A stretch of DNA of 64,000 nt from Micromonospora pisi (lineage in GTDB: Bacteria > Actinomycetota > Actinomycetes > Mycobacteriales > Micromonosporaceae), in NCBI RefSeq assembly GCF_003633685.1, contig NZ_RBKT01000001.1, positions 7,626,001 through 7,690,000 of the forward strand, in the 5' to 3' direction. Of the stretch, positions 8,315 through 17,652 are shown piece after piece (position 1 is the stretch's first letter; each line of letters starts with the position of its first letter). The notes beneath the pieces were generated by a model. The model ran no database searches. It had not been told where the DNA came from and was given only the letters and a program-made list of their open reading frames with translations. Position numbers and translations under genes: made by a program.

Positions 8315-8345
8315 TTGACCTCAACAACTGTTCGGGTTCTAGCGT
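8315..8345 (+). promoter_or_regulatory. MerR/SoxR-type promoter with 19-nt spacer and central dyad
   Basis: TTGACC (8315-8320) and TAGCGT (8340-8345) are 19 nt apart, the over-long spacing used by promoters under MerR family activators. The spacer is occupied by a dyad with arms ACCTCAAC (8318-8325) and GTTCGGGT (8330-8337), matching at six of eight positions about a 4-nt centre. It drives the monooxygenase gene at 8388. No MerR gene is in the window. Confidence 0.6.
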
Positions 8346-8387
8346 CGGTTCTCGACAGCACCACACCGAGCTACCGAGGGGCCGAAC

Positions 8388-9068
8388 ATGCGCGTCACCG
8401 ACCAGCTTCCCGACCTGACCCGTACGGATGTGGGAGTCGCACTCTCCGACGAGTGGGTGCTCGGTACGCCCGACCGGCAGCGCGCCGCCGCGGAGGCGCT
8501 CGTCGCCGCGTGGCGGGAGGTCGCCTGGCCGGCTGGTCTGCTCTCGTACGCCATCTACCTCGACACCGACGGCGAGCTCATCCGCCACTACTCGCAGTGG
8601 ACCGACGACGCGGCGGCCGACGCGTTCGTGCGCGCCGGTCAGGCGTCGATCGTCGACCGGACCGACGCCGTGGTGCCCGGCATCGACCGGCGCGACCTCG
8701 CCCGGTACCGGATCTACCGGGGCAACCGTGCCGACGACGGTCGGGTCCCGGGCGCGGTGGTGGCCGTCCGGGTCGACGCCGAGAGCGCCGACCAGGCCCG
8801 GGTCTGGGTCGACGCGGTCTTCGACGCGCTCGCCGCCGACGACCATCTGCCCGCCGGTGGCATCGGCGGTTTCTTCCACATCAGTACGGACGGTTCCCAG
8901 GTGTTGAACTATGCCGAGTGGACCAGTCCGGAGGCGCACCTGGAGGCGCTGGCGGCCAACGGTGATGCGATCTCGAGCGGGCCGCTGTGGGCTCGGGTCT
9001 GGGCCATGGACGGGGTGCGTCAGGTGAGTGTGCGGCGTTACCGCCTGTACCGGACGCTCACGAAGTGA
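8388..9068 (+). CDS. Protein with two antibiotic biosynthesis monooxygenase (ABM) domains
   Basis: The 226-residue protein contains two ferredoxin-like ABM repeats, about residues 14-107 and 118-222. Each has a 'SYAIYLDTDGELIRHYSQWTDDAAADAF' or 'FFHISTDGSQVLNYAEWTSPEAHLEAL' hairpin, the hallmark 'N/H-Y-(S/A)-x-W' turn, and a 'YRIYRGN' or 'YRLYRTL' terminal strand. ABM proteins are cofactor-free oxygenases or heme/quinone-handling proteins. A SoxR or MerR-like promoter upstream suggests induction by redox-active or aromatic compounds (inference). Confidence 0.85.
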   Translation: MRVTDQLPDLTRTDVGVALSDEWVLGTPDRQRAAAEALVAAWREVAWPAGLLSYAIYLDTDGELIRHYSQWTDDAAADAFVRAGQASIVDRTDAVVPGIDRRDLARYRIYRGNRADDGRVPGAVVAVRVDAESADQARVWVDAVFDALAADDHLPAGGIGGFFHISTDGSQVLNYAEWTSPEAHLEALAANGDAISSGPLWARVWAMDGVRQVSVRRYRLYRTLTK

Positions 9069-9249
9069 CGGCGGGGTCCGACAGCCGTAGCAGAAGACAT
9101 CGATGATTTTGAACGTGTGTCGGACGACGCACCGTGAAGTGATCCGTACCGTCGGTCAAAACCTTCGGTGCCGGCTATCGCGCTGCGGGCTGGCGCTGGC
9201 AAGTCGAAGATCCCACGCCCCTCGTACATCCGCCACGAAGGGAGCACCA

Positions 9250-12099
9250 GTGCCCGTAACCTCCCCGACCTCCCGGCTCCGCCAACACGCGGCGTTTCTG
9301 CTGGTCACCACGCTTGTCGCGGTCCTGACGCCGACGCTGGCACCACCCGCCTGGGCCGCGCCCGACGACACCTCGGGAGACTCGGCGCAGGCCGGGCGCA
9401 ACGCCCTCTTCCTCACCGGGCCGAACGAGGGCAAACCCGAGACCATCGCGATCGACTACCTGCGGACCAACCCCGCCCGGTACGGCGTGAGCGACGCCGA
9501 CCTCAGCGACCTCGTGGTCTCCTCCCGCACCACCAGCCAGCAGAGCGGGGTGACCCACGTCAACCTCTCCCAGCGCTACCAGGAGTTGGAGGTCTTCGGC
9601 GCGACGGCGACGGTCAGCGTCGCCTCCGACGGCAGTGTCATCTTCGTCGGCCACAGCCTGCTGCCCGCCCTGGCGGCAAAGCCCTCCGGTAGCGCGGTGT
9701 TGGACGCCACCGGCGCGGTGAAGGCGGCGGCCGACGCACTCGACCTGCCCGAGCCGACCAGTCCGCGGGTGCTCGACGACGCTACCGGTCGCGCCCAGCG
9801 CACCGTCGTGTCCGGCAGCGGCATCTCCGACGAGCCGATCCCGGCCCGGCTGGGCTGGCAGCGTACCGACGACGGACTGCGGCTCGCCTGGCAGTTGGTG
9901 ATCGACGACTCGACCGACTCGCACCTCTGGAACGCCACCGTCGACAGCGCCTCCGGCGAACTGCTCAACGTGGACGACTGGACAGTCCACGACGCGCCCG
10001 AGCAGCTCGCCGACACTCTGGGCCGGCACACCGCCCCGACCTCGGGAGGTTCGGGGCACGGGACCGTGGTCGGCCCGCAGTTCCCGCCCCGCAGGGTCGA
10101 CGACGGATCGAGCTACCGGGTTTTCACCTTCCCGAAGAACGACCCGAACGAGGGACCGCGCACCCTGGTGACCAATCCGGCCGATGCCACCGCGTCCCCG
10201 TACGGTTGGCACGACACCGACGGGGTGGCGGGACCGGAGTCCAGCGCCACCGAGGGGAACAACGTACGCGCCTACGCCGACCGGGACGCCAACAACCAGC
10301 CCGACCCGGGCAGCGTTCCCGACGGGGGAGCGGGGCTCGACTTCAACTTCCCGGCGAACCTGGACGAGCAGCCGCAGACCTACACCGCCGCCGCCGTGGC
10401 GAACCTCTTCTACTGGTGCAACATCGTGCACGACCTGACCTACCGCTACGGCTTCGACGAGGCCGGTGGCAACTTCCAGGTCAACAACTACGAGCGCGGC
10501 GGCGTCGGCGGCGACGACGTACGGTGCGAGGCGCAGGACGGCTCCGGTCAGAACAACGCCAACTTCTCCACCCCCGCCCAGGACGGTGGTGCGCCCCGGA
10601 TGCAGATGTTCCTCTGGCCGGGCAACCAGTTCGGGCTGCCGAACGCGGTGACCATCGGATCGGGCTCGGGTGCCAGCACCTACCAGGCCGAGTACGCCCG
10701 CTTCACGCCCGCTCCCACCAACGCCGGCTTCGCCGGCCAGGTCGTCCCCGTCGACGACGGTGTCGAGACGCCGGGCGACGGCTGTACCGCGTACACCCTG
10801 CCGGCCGGCGCGATCGCGCTGCTCGACCGGAGCAGTGCCTGTACGTACTACACGCAGGTGGTCAACGCCGAGGCCGCCGGCGCTGTCGCCGTGGTGGTGG
10901 CGAACAACGTCGAGGGTGCCCCGGCGGTCATGAACGGGTCGGTGAACCCGCCGGTCGGGATCCCGGCGGTGATGGTGAGCCAGGCCGACGGCGCCACCAT
11001 CCGGGCCGGACTGCCGGCCTCGGGGCGGGTGCACCGCAACACCGACCGGCCGGCGATGCGCGACGCCGCCTTCCGCTCGGAAACGATTTTCCACGAGTAC
11101 GGTCATGGTGTCTCGAACCGCCTGACCGGTGGCCCGACCGTCAACTGCCTCACCGGCCAGGAACAGATGGGCGAGGGCTGGAGCGACTTCCTCGCCATCG
11201 TCTCCCTGATCAACCCGGATCTCGACGATCCCGAGGGCCCGCGTGGCTACGGCCAGTACGCCCAGTTCGCCGACAGCCGGTCGGGCGACGGCTTCCGGCC
11301 CCGCCCGTACTCCCGGAACATGGAGATCCAGCCGTTCACGTACGACAGCATCAAGACCGGTGCGTGGCTGGACGGTACGTCGCTGGCCGCCCCGCACGGG
11401 ATCGGCCATGGCTGGGCCGCCGTGCTGTGGGACATGACCTGGGACCTGATCGACCGGCACGGGCTCAACCGCAACGCGTACGGCGACTGGCGCACGGGTG
11501 GCAACAACCTGGCCATGCAGCTCGTCATCGACGGGTTGAAGATCCAGGGCTGCGGGCCGGGATTCGTGGTCGGCCGGGACGCGATCATCGCCGCCGACGC
11601 GGCGTTGACCGGTGGCGAGAACAACTGCACGCTCTGGGCCTCCTTCGCCCGTCGGGGCCTCGGCTACAGCGCGGTGCAGGGCACCACCGGGCGGGACGAC
11701 AACTCCGCCGCGTACGACACCCACCCGTCCTGCGAGCGTGGTTTCACCAACCGAACGGCCAAACCCGCCCTCAACTCGGTGAAGGCGGGCTCGACCACCC
11801 CGATGCAGTTCGTGCTCGGCCGGCACCGGGGGGACCGGGACATCCTCGCCAGCAACTCGCCGTACTCCCGGCTGGTCGACTGCCAGACGCTGGCCACGGT
11901 CAACCCGGACGGGACGATCACGCCGGGACCGCTGCCGGTGAAGGCCGAGACCCCGGGCCGTTCGAAGCTGTCGGCGAGCGGACACGGCCGCTACACCTAC
12001 CCGTGGAAGACGGACCGGAGCTGGGCCGGGACCTGTCGCGAGTTCGTCCTCTCACTCGAGGACGGGACGCAGCACCGCGCCTACTTCCAGTTCCGCTAG
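9250..12099 (+). CDS. Secreted M36 (fungalysin-like) zinc metalloprotease with PA domain
   Basis: The GTG at 9250 is preceded by GGGAG and begins a signal peptide (basic start, then 'HAAFLLVTTLVAVLTPTLAPPAWA' with cleavage after AWA). An FTP/PepSY-like propeptide covers about residues 35-260. The catalytic domain carries HEYGH at residues 615-619 and the downstream glutamate in 'EQMGEGWSD' (Glu642). A protease-associated domain is inserted before the catalytic helix at about residues 485-595. The last 110 residues start 'NSVKAGSTTPMQFVLG', like PxKF extensions found on secreted enzymes. The protein is 949 residues, exported and probably self-processed. A strong hairpin follows the stop. Protein degradation for nutrition is likely. 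Confidence 0.93.
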   Translation: MPVTSPTSRLRQHAAFLLVTTLVAVLTPTLAPPAWAAPDDTSGDSAQAGRNALFLTGPNEGKPETIAIDYLRTNPARYGVSDADLSDLVVSSRTTSQQSGVTHVNLSQRYQELEVFGATATVSVASDGSVIFVGHSLLPALAAKPSGSAVLDATGAVKAAADALDLPEPTSPRVLDDATGRAQRTVVSGSGISDEPIPARLGWQRTDDGLRLAWQLVIDDSTDSHLWNATVDSASGELLNVDDWTVHDAPEQLADTLGRHTAPTSGGSGHGTVVGPQFPPRRVDDGSSYRVFTFPKNDPNEGPRTLVTNPADATASPYGWHDTDGVAGPESSATEGNNVRAYADRDANNQPDPGSVPDGGAGLDFNFPANLDEQPQTYTAAAVANLFYWCNIVHDLTYRYGFDEAGGNFQVNNYERGGVGGDDVRCEAQDGSGQNNANFSTPAQDGGAPRMQMFLWPGNQFGLPNAVTIGSGSGASTYQAEYARFTPAPTNAGFAGQVVPVDDGVETPGDGCTAYTLPAGAIALLDRSSACTYYTQVVNAEAAGAVAVVVANNVEGAPAVMNGSVNPPVGIPAVMVSQADGATIRAGLPASGRVHRNTDRPAMRDAAFRSETIFHEYGHGVSNRLTGGPTVNCLTGQEQMGEGWSDFLAIVSLINPDLDDPEGPRGYGQYAQFADSRSGDGFRPRPYSRNMEIQPFTYDSIKTGAWLDGTSLAAPHGIGHGWAAVLWDMTWDLIDRHGLNRNAYGDWRTGGNNLAMQLVIDGLKIQGCGPGFVVGRDAIIAADAALTGGENNCTLWASFARRGLGYSAVQGTTGRDDNSAAYDTHPSCERGFTNRTAKPALNSVKAGSTTPMQFVLGRHRGDRDILASNSPYSRLVDCQTLATVNPDGTITPGPLPVKAETPGRSKLSASGHGRYTYPWKTDRSWAGTCREFVLSLEDGTQHRAYFQFR

Positions 12100-12831
12100 T
12101 GGTTCGCTGGACCGGGGTCCGCAGGGACCCCGGTCGGTGAACAGGCGCAGCAGGCCGGAGAGTTCGCGCAGGGACGTGATCCGAAGGCGCTCGTCGGCGG
12201 AGCCCTCGTTGTGGCGATCCAGATGTACGGCGTGTAGCCCGGCGGCGCGTGCCGCGACCACGTCCAGGTCGTGCCGGTCGCCGACGTGCACCACCGCCCC
12301 GGCCGGCAGCCCCCACCGCTGGCATGCGGCGAGGAAGGCGCCAGTGGCGGGCTTGGCGACGCCCAACTCCTCGGCGGTGTACACCGGCCCGACCCGTTCC
12401 AGCAGCCCGACCCTGGCAAGCTTGGCGTGCTGCTGCTCGACCGTACCGTTGGTCAACACCGCTGTTCGAAGCCCCATTCGGGCAAGTGTCTCCAGCGTCT
12501 CTGCCGCGTCCTCGAAGGCCCGCCAGGACCGTTCGTACCAGTGCAGGTACCCGCCGAAGACCCGGTCGAGCTGCTCCTCGTCGTCGGCGAACGGGACACC
12601 GATGGTCGGCAGGAAGTCGCGGAGCCGCCGACGACGCTGCTCCTGGAAGCTGATCCGCCGCTCGCGCCAGGCGACCAGGTGCCGTTCCTGCGCCGTGGAC
12701 CAGGCTGCGATCACCTCGTCCGTCGCCGCCACCCCGAGGGTCGGCAACCAGGCGCGGAGCGCCTCGGTCACGGCTGCCTCGTGGTCGACGAGAGTTCCGT
12801 CCAGATCGAGCAGCACCCCTCGAAGATTCAC
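12052..12831 (-). CDS. HAD family hydrolase with a C-terminal tail encoded by its neighbour's terminator
   Basis: The 259-residue protein has HAD motif I 'LLDLDGTLVD', motif II 'TNGTVEQQ', the lysine 'GVAKPATGAF' and motif IV 'VVHVGDRHDLDVVAARAAG'. It is a small-molecule phosphatase of the YjjG/N-acylneuraminate-9-phosphatase type; the substrate is unknown. The start is GTG, 6 nt after a TAGGCT box, implying a leaderless mRNA. The family normally ends near 'SLRELSGLL'. The remaining 30 or so residues read through the M36 gene's terminator hairpin and 48 nt of its coding sequence on the opposite strand. Confidence 0.88.
   Translation of the reverse strand: MNLRGVLLDLDGTLVDHEAAVTEALRAWLPTLGVAATDEVIAAWSTAQERHLVAWRERRISFQEQRRRRLRDFLPTIGVPFADDEEQLDRVFGGYLHWYERSWRAFEDAAETLETLARMGLRTAVLTNGTVEQQHAKLARVGLLERVGPVYTAEELGVAKPATGAFLAACQRWGLPAGAVVHVGDRHDLDVVAARAAGLHAVHLDRHNEGSADERLRITSLRELSGLLRLFTDRGPCGPRSSEPLAELEVGAVLRPVLE
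12110..12135. terminator. Perfect 11-bp hairpin after the M36 protease gene
   Basis: GACCGGGGTCC (12110-12120) and GGACCCCGGTC (12125-12135) pair perfectly around the loop GCAG. It sits 11 nt after the M36 stop and lies inside the 3' end of the convergent HAD gene. Confidence 0.8.
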
Positions 12832-12939
12832 CCACCGAGCCTAGACGCGGTCCTACGCCTACGGGTTGGGCACGCCGCCTGACCCGCTTCGCCGACACCG
12901 TCCTGGGCGGGTTGGCCCGAGTCGTCTACCTTCTGCGGC

Positions 12940-13872
12940 ATGCCACGGTTTCCGCGCCTGATCACCCGGATCGAGGGTGAGCTGATCCGCGCCTACGGCT
13001 TCGCCGCCCCTCCGTCGACGACGGTCACCCCCGAACCGGTGGCCGCCTTTCCCGTGCCGGAAGGCATCGAGGTGGAGAGTCCGACGGTGGCGCCGGACCT
13101 TAGTCGTGCGGCGTACGCGGCCTCCGGCGCCGTGGTCTGCGTCGATCGCGAGGGACGGACGCTCTGGCGGCTCGACGGGGTCGGTGACCGCGTTCCGGAG
13201 TCCGGGCTGGCGGCCACGAGCTGCGTCTTCTCGCTCGACGGTACGGTCGTGTGGATCTACACGGTGGACGGTGTGGCTCTGTGGATCGCCGTCGCAGCCG
13301 ACACCGGAACCGTCGTCGACCGGGCGGTGCTGGACGGCGCCGGGGCCGGCGGGCGTCAGTTCGTCCACCCGGACGGTGTGCACGTACTGCTCGGTGTGGC
13401 CGAGGAGCAGAGCACTCTCCGGGTGCACCGTGCCCGGCTGGAGCGGAGGACCATCGAGCTGACCACGTACCCGTGGGACGACCGGAGGCTGGTCGACCTC
13501 TCGCCGGCCGGAGACTTCCTCATGACGATCCACCACGACCAGCGTGATGTCGCATTCCACAGCTACCCGGAGGGGGAGGTGGTGATCCGGGTACCGGCCG
13601 CGTCGTTCGGTTACGACGACAACACCTACCCGGCGTTCATCATCGACGGGGGCTACCTGGACTCCGACACCGCGATCGTCACCCTCGCCGGCGACCTCGA
13701 CGAGACCCTGGAGTGGGAACTGAGCCACTACGTCGACGTGCGCACCGGGCGCAACGGCGAAATGGTGGAGCGGGAACCCGGACCGTACCGGGACGGGACG
13801 CTGGTGCCGCTCGGCGACGGGACCTGGCTGAGCATCGACATCGACCACCGGTTCCGGCGCAACGTCCGCTGA
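12940..13872 (+). CDS. Hypothetical beta-propeller-like protein
   Basis: The 310-residue protein has no signal peptide or membrane segment. It consists of repeated short strands with WD40/PQQ-like phrasing: 'SPTVAPDLSRAAYAASGAVVCVDREGRTLWRLDG', then 'SCVFSLDGTVVWIYTVDG', 'FVHPDGVHVLLGVAEEQ' and 'DLSPAGDFLMTIHHDQ'. This suggests a cytoplasmic beta-propeller with at least five blades. The ATG is 7 nt after a TACCTT box, so the mRNA is probably leaderless. No partner gene is evident and the function is unknown. Confidence 0.7.
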   Translation: MPRFPRLITRIEGELIRAYGFAAPPSTTVTPEPVAAFPVPEGIEVESPTVAPDLSRAAYAASGAVVCVDREGRTLWRLDGVGDRVPESGLAATSCVFSLDGTVVWIYTVDGVALWIAVAADTGTVVDRAVLDGAGAGGRQFVHPDGVHVLLGVAEEQSTLRVHRARLERRTIELTTYPWDDRRLVDLSPAGDFLMTIHHDQRDVAFHSYPEGEVVIRVPAASFGYDDNTYPAFIIDGGYLDSDTAIVTLAGDLDETLEWELSHYVDVRTGRNGEMVEREPGPYRDGTLVPLGDGTWLSIDIDHRFRRNVR

Positions 13873-13929
13873 TCAGGCCAGCGGCCGTCGACCCGCACCG
13901 GCCGCCGTCAGCCGGCGCGACCGTCCGCC

Positions 13930-15198
13930 TCAGGCCCGTGCCGGGTCTACCTGTCGCTCGTCGGGCGCGGGTTCTTCGTCCGCGTGGGCGATCAGGGTCA
14001 GGTTGCGCCAGAGGGCCACGACGAAGATCGCCGACCCGATGAACGCGAACCAGAAGGGTGCTGTCACGTCGATGCGTGCGGCGAGCAGACCGCCCACCGT
14101 CGAACCGACGACCAGCCCGCCGAAGACACAGGTCATGTTGACACTGCCGACCCGTCCCTGGAACTCCGTCGGGACCGCGCGCTGCCGCACGGTGACCGAG
14201 GTGGTGCTCCAGATGAAGGCGTGTGCGCCGAAGACGAAGAGGACCACCGACGCCACCCACGCCGACGTCGTGAGGGCCAGGGCCAGGTGGGTGAGGGTCT
14301 CGATCACCAGTCCCACCCGCATCACGTTGCCCAGGCTGACCCTCCGGGTGATCCACCCGTAGAGCGCGGTGCCGGCGAGGCCGCCCACGGCGGAGACGGT
14401 GCTGAGGATGCCGAAACCCACGGCGCCGAGGCCGAGCCGTTCGGTGGCGTAGAGCACCAGGACCGACCAGGCCGCACCGAAGGTGACGTTGAAGATCAGG
14501 ATGGTCAGGGCAAGGGTACGCACCGCCGGGTGCCTCATCGTCCATCGCAGCCCCTGCACCATGTCCCGCCCGACGCTGCCACGGGTCGCGGGATCGCGAC
14601 CGTGAGTGGGCAGTTTGATCTGCCACACCAAGGCCACCCCCCAGCCGACGAGGACGGCCTCGGTCACGAACGGCCAGGCGCTGCCGGCCGCGAACAGGGT
14701 GGCGCCGATCGCCGGGCCGCAGAGCTGGTTCAACGTGATGAAGCCGGTCTGCAGCCGGGAGTTGGCGATCGCCAGGTCGTCGCGGTGCACCAGCATCGGG
14801 AGCAGGGTGGAGGTGGTGTTGTCGGCGAAGACCTCCGTGGTGGCGAGCAGGCCCAGCGCGAGCAGCGCTCCGGTCACCGAGGCGCTGTCGGTGGTCAGCA
14901 TCACGACGAGTGCGCCGAGGACCACCGTACGGACCACGTTCGCGGCGATGATGATCCGGCGGCGGTCGAACCGGTCGGAGAGAACACCCGCGTAGAGGCC
15001 GAAGAGCAACGGCGGTGCCCAGCGCAGCAGCGCGGCGAGCGAGACGAGGAATGCGTCGGTGGTCAGGGAGGCCACCAGCAGCGGTCCGGCCGCCAGGGCG
15101 ATGCCGTCGCCGAGGTTGGTCGCCCAGGACGAGGCGAGCAGCCAGCGGAATCCGGTACCGAATCGCGCTGGGGCGGTAATCTCGACGAAACGGCTCAC
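13930..15198 (-). CDS. Major facilitator superfamily exporter (MFS_3/EntS-like)
   Basis: The 422-residue protein has about twelve hydrophobic segments. The loop between segments 2 and 3 reads 'GLYAGVLSDRFDRRRIIIAANV', the MFS motif A form seen in EntS-like exporters. The start 'FGTGFRWLLASSWATNLGDGIALAAGPLLVASLT' is characteristic of the family. Members export siderophores, macrolides or other small molecules; the substrate here is not known. The start is a GTG with a TAGGGT box 9 nt upstream and no good ribosome binding site. It is convergent with the propeller gene. Confidence 0.9.
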   Translation of the reverse strand: MSRFVEITAPARFGTGFRWLLASSWATNLGDGIALAAGPLLVASLTTDAFLVSLAALLRWAPPLLFGLYAGVLSDRFDRRRIIIAANVVRTVVLGALVVMLTTDSASVTGALLALGLLATTEVFADNTTSTLLPMLVHRDDLAIANSRLQTGFITLNQLCGPAIGATLFAAGSAWPFVTEAVLVGWGVALVWQIKLPTHGRDPATRGSVGRDMVQGLRWTMRHPAVRTLALTILIFNVTFGAAWSVLVLYATERLGLGAVGFGILSTVSAVGGLAGTALYGWITRRVSLGNVMRVGLVIETLTHLALALTTSAWVASVVLFVFGAHAFIWSTTSVTVRQRAVPTEFQGRVGSVNMTCVFGGLVVGSTVGGLLAARIDVTAPFWFAFIGSAIFVVALWRNLTLIAHADEEPAPDERQVDPARA

Positions 15199-15329
15199 AA
15201 GGGGTACACCCTAAGGGTCCGCGTACGTTCCTGTCGTGCCGATATCCGGGTGGACCCGTCGAGGCGCGGTCGATGAAGTGGCCCAGCTCATAGGGCGGAT
15301 TCACCCGGCCCGAACCTACAGTCGATCTC

Positions 15330-16295
15330 GTGAGTGCCTCCCTGAACTCGGCAAACGTCACGATCCGGCCCATGACGGCGGCGGATCTGAAGCCGACCAT
15401 CGAGCTGTTGGTGCTCGCCGCGGGCGCGGACAAGCGGCACCGGCTGACCGAGAGACTCACCAGCGCGGCGGCAGACGAGATCCACTACGCGTTTGTCGCG
15501 GAGCGGGCCGGCACCGTGATCGGCGCGGGCAAGCTGACCAGCGAACCGGTCTTTCCCGGCACCGCCTCGACGCTCGTCGCGGTCGCGGAGGAGCACCGGG
15601 GCGGGGGTGTCGGGACGGCCCTCGCCGCCAAGCTGTCCGAGGCGGCGCGGGAGCTCCCGCCCGGGACCGTGGTGACCAGCACCCTGCGTGACGACCTCGA
15701 CCGTGGCCGGCGCTTCGCGGAGCGCTACGGCCTGGCGGTCACCCACCACAGCGTGGGTTGGCGGTTCGACCTCGCCGGTCGGGGCGAGGAGGTTACCGGT
15801 CTGGCCACGGCCGCCGCCGAACGGGCCGGTATCCGGATCCAGGTCACCGACCTCAAGTCCGACGACGCGACCGTCATGGCATGTGTCGGCCGTACCCTGG
15901 TCGGACTACCGGTGCCCGGCGGCGAGAACCAGGATGTCGATCTGGCGCAGATCCGCAGATACTTCTCCGACACGTCGGTGGTACTGCTGGCCGAACCGCT
16001 CGACCCGGGCCAGTCGGCGCCGTGGGGTCTGAGTATCGTCGACGAGCAGGTCGGCACCGGTGACTGGTACACGGTGTATACCGGTGTGGAAGTCGCCCGC
16101 CGGGGTGCGGGCGTGGCCAGCGCGCTGAAGACCGCCGCCCTGCGGTACGCGTACGACGTCGGCGCGGTTGCCCTGACCACCCACAACGACGACACCAACG
16201 AGCCGATCCTGCGGTTGAACCGCGCCCTCGGCATGGCGCCCAGCGTCGGCTACTGGAGCCTTGCGGGTACCCCGGACGTGGCCGACCCGGCCTGA
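15330..16295 (+). CDS. Tandem GNAT acetyltransferase
   Basis: The 321-residue protein holds two GNAT domains. The first (residues 10-150) has 'VAVAEEHRGGGVGTALAAKLSEAA'. The second (about 165-315) has 'VEVARRGAGVASALKTAALRYA' and 'NEPILRLNRALGMAP'. Both keep the Q/R-x-x-G-x-G/A acetyl-CoA loop, as in mycothiol synthase-like double GNATs, but only the second resembles MshD closely in its last helix. The GTG start lies 7 nt after a TACAGT box, the leaderless pattern. Substrate unknown. Confidence 0.85.
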   Translation: MSASLNSANVTIRPMTAADLKPTIELLVLAAGADKRHRLTERLTSAAADEIHYAFVAERAGTVIGAGKLTSEPVFPGTASTLVAVAEEHRGGGVGTALAAKLSEAARELPPGTVVTSTLRDDLDRGRRFAERYGLAVTHHSVGWRFDLAGRGEEVTGLATAAAERAGIRIQVTDLKSDDATVMACVGRTLVGLPVPGGENQDVDLAQIRRYFSDTSVVLLAEPLDPGQSAPWGLSIVDEQVGTGDWYTVYTGVEVARRGAGVASALKTAALRYAYDVGAVALTTHNDDTNEPILRLNRALGMAPSVGYWSLAGTPDVADPA

Positions 16296-16335
16296 CCGCG
16301 CGTGCCTCGTCAGAGGCGTACGCCGGAACACCTGA

Positions 16336-17004
16336 TCACCTTGGTCGGAGGAGCGCGGCCAGTCCGGCGAGGTCGGTGACCTCGTACGCAACCGGCGTCC
16401 CGTCCGGCGCGACCCTGCCACGGCGGTTGACCCACGCCGCCCGGATGCCCGCCGCGTGCGCCCCGCGTACGTCGGCGCCGAACGAGTCGCCGACGTGCAT
16501 CACCTCGTCCGGCCCGAGTCCCAGCGCGTCGAGCGCCCGGGTGAACATCGCCCGGTCCGGCTTGTACGCGCCCACGTCCTCGCTGGTCACCACGGCGGTG
16601 AAGGTCAGGCCGTGGAGTGCCGTCGCCGCTTCCAGGTCGGCGCGGTCGACATCCGACACGACACAGACCGGCACGTCGAGGCGGGAGAGGAACTCGCGGG
16701 TGCCGGGGCGCAACGGCGGCGACCGCCAGTGCGTGAACTGCGGCACGCAGAGCGCGGCGGCGTCACCGGGGCAGCCCACCTCGCCCATTACCGTGGCGAG
16801 GCTTTGCGAGGCGCATTCGCGCAGCGTACGGAACCAGGGCCCGGAGGCGACCGCCTCGTACTCCCGGCCCCAGGCGGCGCCGACCTCGGCCCCGGTGACC
16901 GGCCCGGCCGCGCTGGCGGCGACCCGGCCGGCGATTGCCGCCATGATGTCGTCGTCGTCCTCGACCACCGTGCCGTAGAAGTCGAGCAGCAGCCCTCGGA
17001 GCAC
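16336..17004 (-). CDS. HAD family hydrolase
   Basis: The 222-residue protein has motif I 'LLLDFYGTVVED', motif II 'VCVVSDVDRADLE', the lysine in 'GAYKPDRAMF' and motif IV 'VMHVGDSFGADVRGAHAAGI'. The cap is helical. It is a phosphatase or haloacid dehalogenase-like enzyme with unknown substrate. I chose the GTG at 17004 because a TAGGCT box lies 7 nt upstream and the HAD motif follows within ten residues. It ends head-on with the tandem GNAT gene. Confidence 0.88.
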   Translation of the reverse strand: MLRGLLLDFYGTVVEDDDDIMAAIAGRVAASAAGPVTGAEVGAAWGREYEAVASGPWFRTLRECASQSLATVMGEVGCPGDAAALCVPQFTHWRSPPLRPGTREFLSRLDVPVCVVSDVDRADLEAATALHGLTFTAVVTSEDVGAYKPDRAMFTRALDALGLGPDEVMHVGDSFGADVRGAHAAGIRAAWVNRRGRVAPDGTPVAYEVTDLAGLAALLRPR

Positions 17005-17103
17005 GGTCCAGAGCCTAGTGCTGCGCGGCCGGTCAGCGCGGTGGGTTGACCGGGCAGGCCGCCCCTGGCACTCGCGTCCGGGGTGGCGTGGCAGTCTTGC
17101 CCG

Positions 17104-17649
17104 GTGATCGAACAGCATCAGGTCGCGACCTCGACGCCGGACGTGCGCATCGTGCACCTGAATGGACCGGCGTTCCGGGCGCTCGCCGACGGTGATCTGG
17201 TGGCGGCGAACGAGGCCAGCCCGGTGCCTGTCTCGGCCTACTTCGTGGGTCCGGACTGGCGGGGGACGTGGCGGATGCGCAGCCGGCAGGTGGAGCAGGA
17301 CCCGGCCAGCGCGGCGTGGGTCACCGGCGTCATCTGGGACGAGCAGCGGCGGCTCGCGGTGGGCCGGGCCGGCTACCACGGGCCTCCGGACGCGGCGGGG
17401 ATGGTGGAGATCGGGTACGCGGTCGATCCGGCGTACCGCAGACGTGGTTACGCCCGCGGGGCGCTGGAGTTCCTGCTGCGACGTGCCGCCGAGGAGTCGA
17501 CCGTGCGTACGGTCCGGGTCTCCATCAGCCCCGACAACGTGGCCTCCTACCAGTTGGCCTCGCAGTACGGATTCACCAAGGTCGGGGAGCAGTGGGACGA
17601 CGAAGACGGCTTGGAGATCGTTTACGAGGTGACCGCGGATCGGCGGTAG
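17104..17649 (+). CDS. GNAT N-acetyltransferase
   Basis: The 181-residue protein contains 'EIGYAVDPAYRRRGYARGALEFLLRRAA' (acetyl-CoA binding loop R-R-x-G-x-A) and 'PDNVASYQLASQYGFTKVGEQWDDEDG', typical of Acetyltransf_3-like enzymes. Two GTG starts are possible, 17083 and 17104; I prefer 17104 because conserved sequence begins soon after. It is convergent with the DUF2332 gene, with only 3 nt between the stops and no terminator. Confidence 0.85.
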   Translation: MIEQHQVATSTPDVRIVHLNGPAFRALADGDLVAANEASPVPVSAYFVGPDWRGTWRMRSRQVEQDPASAAWVTGVIWDEQRRLAVGRAGYHGPPDAAGMVEIGYAVDPAYRRRGYARGALEFLLRRAAEESTVRTVRVSISPDNVASYQLASQYGFTKVGEQWDDEDGLEIVYEVTADRR

Positions 17650-17652
17650 CCG

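Noticed and set aside
9175-11985. 936-residue minus-strand frame
   Set aside because: It is antisense to the M36 protease, whose zinc motif and signal peptide are unambiguous.
13984-15276. 430-residue plus-strand frame
   Set aside because: It is antisense to the MFS exporter and rich in Glu/Gly/Arg/His typical of GC-rich shadow frames.
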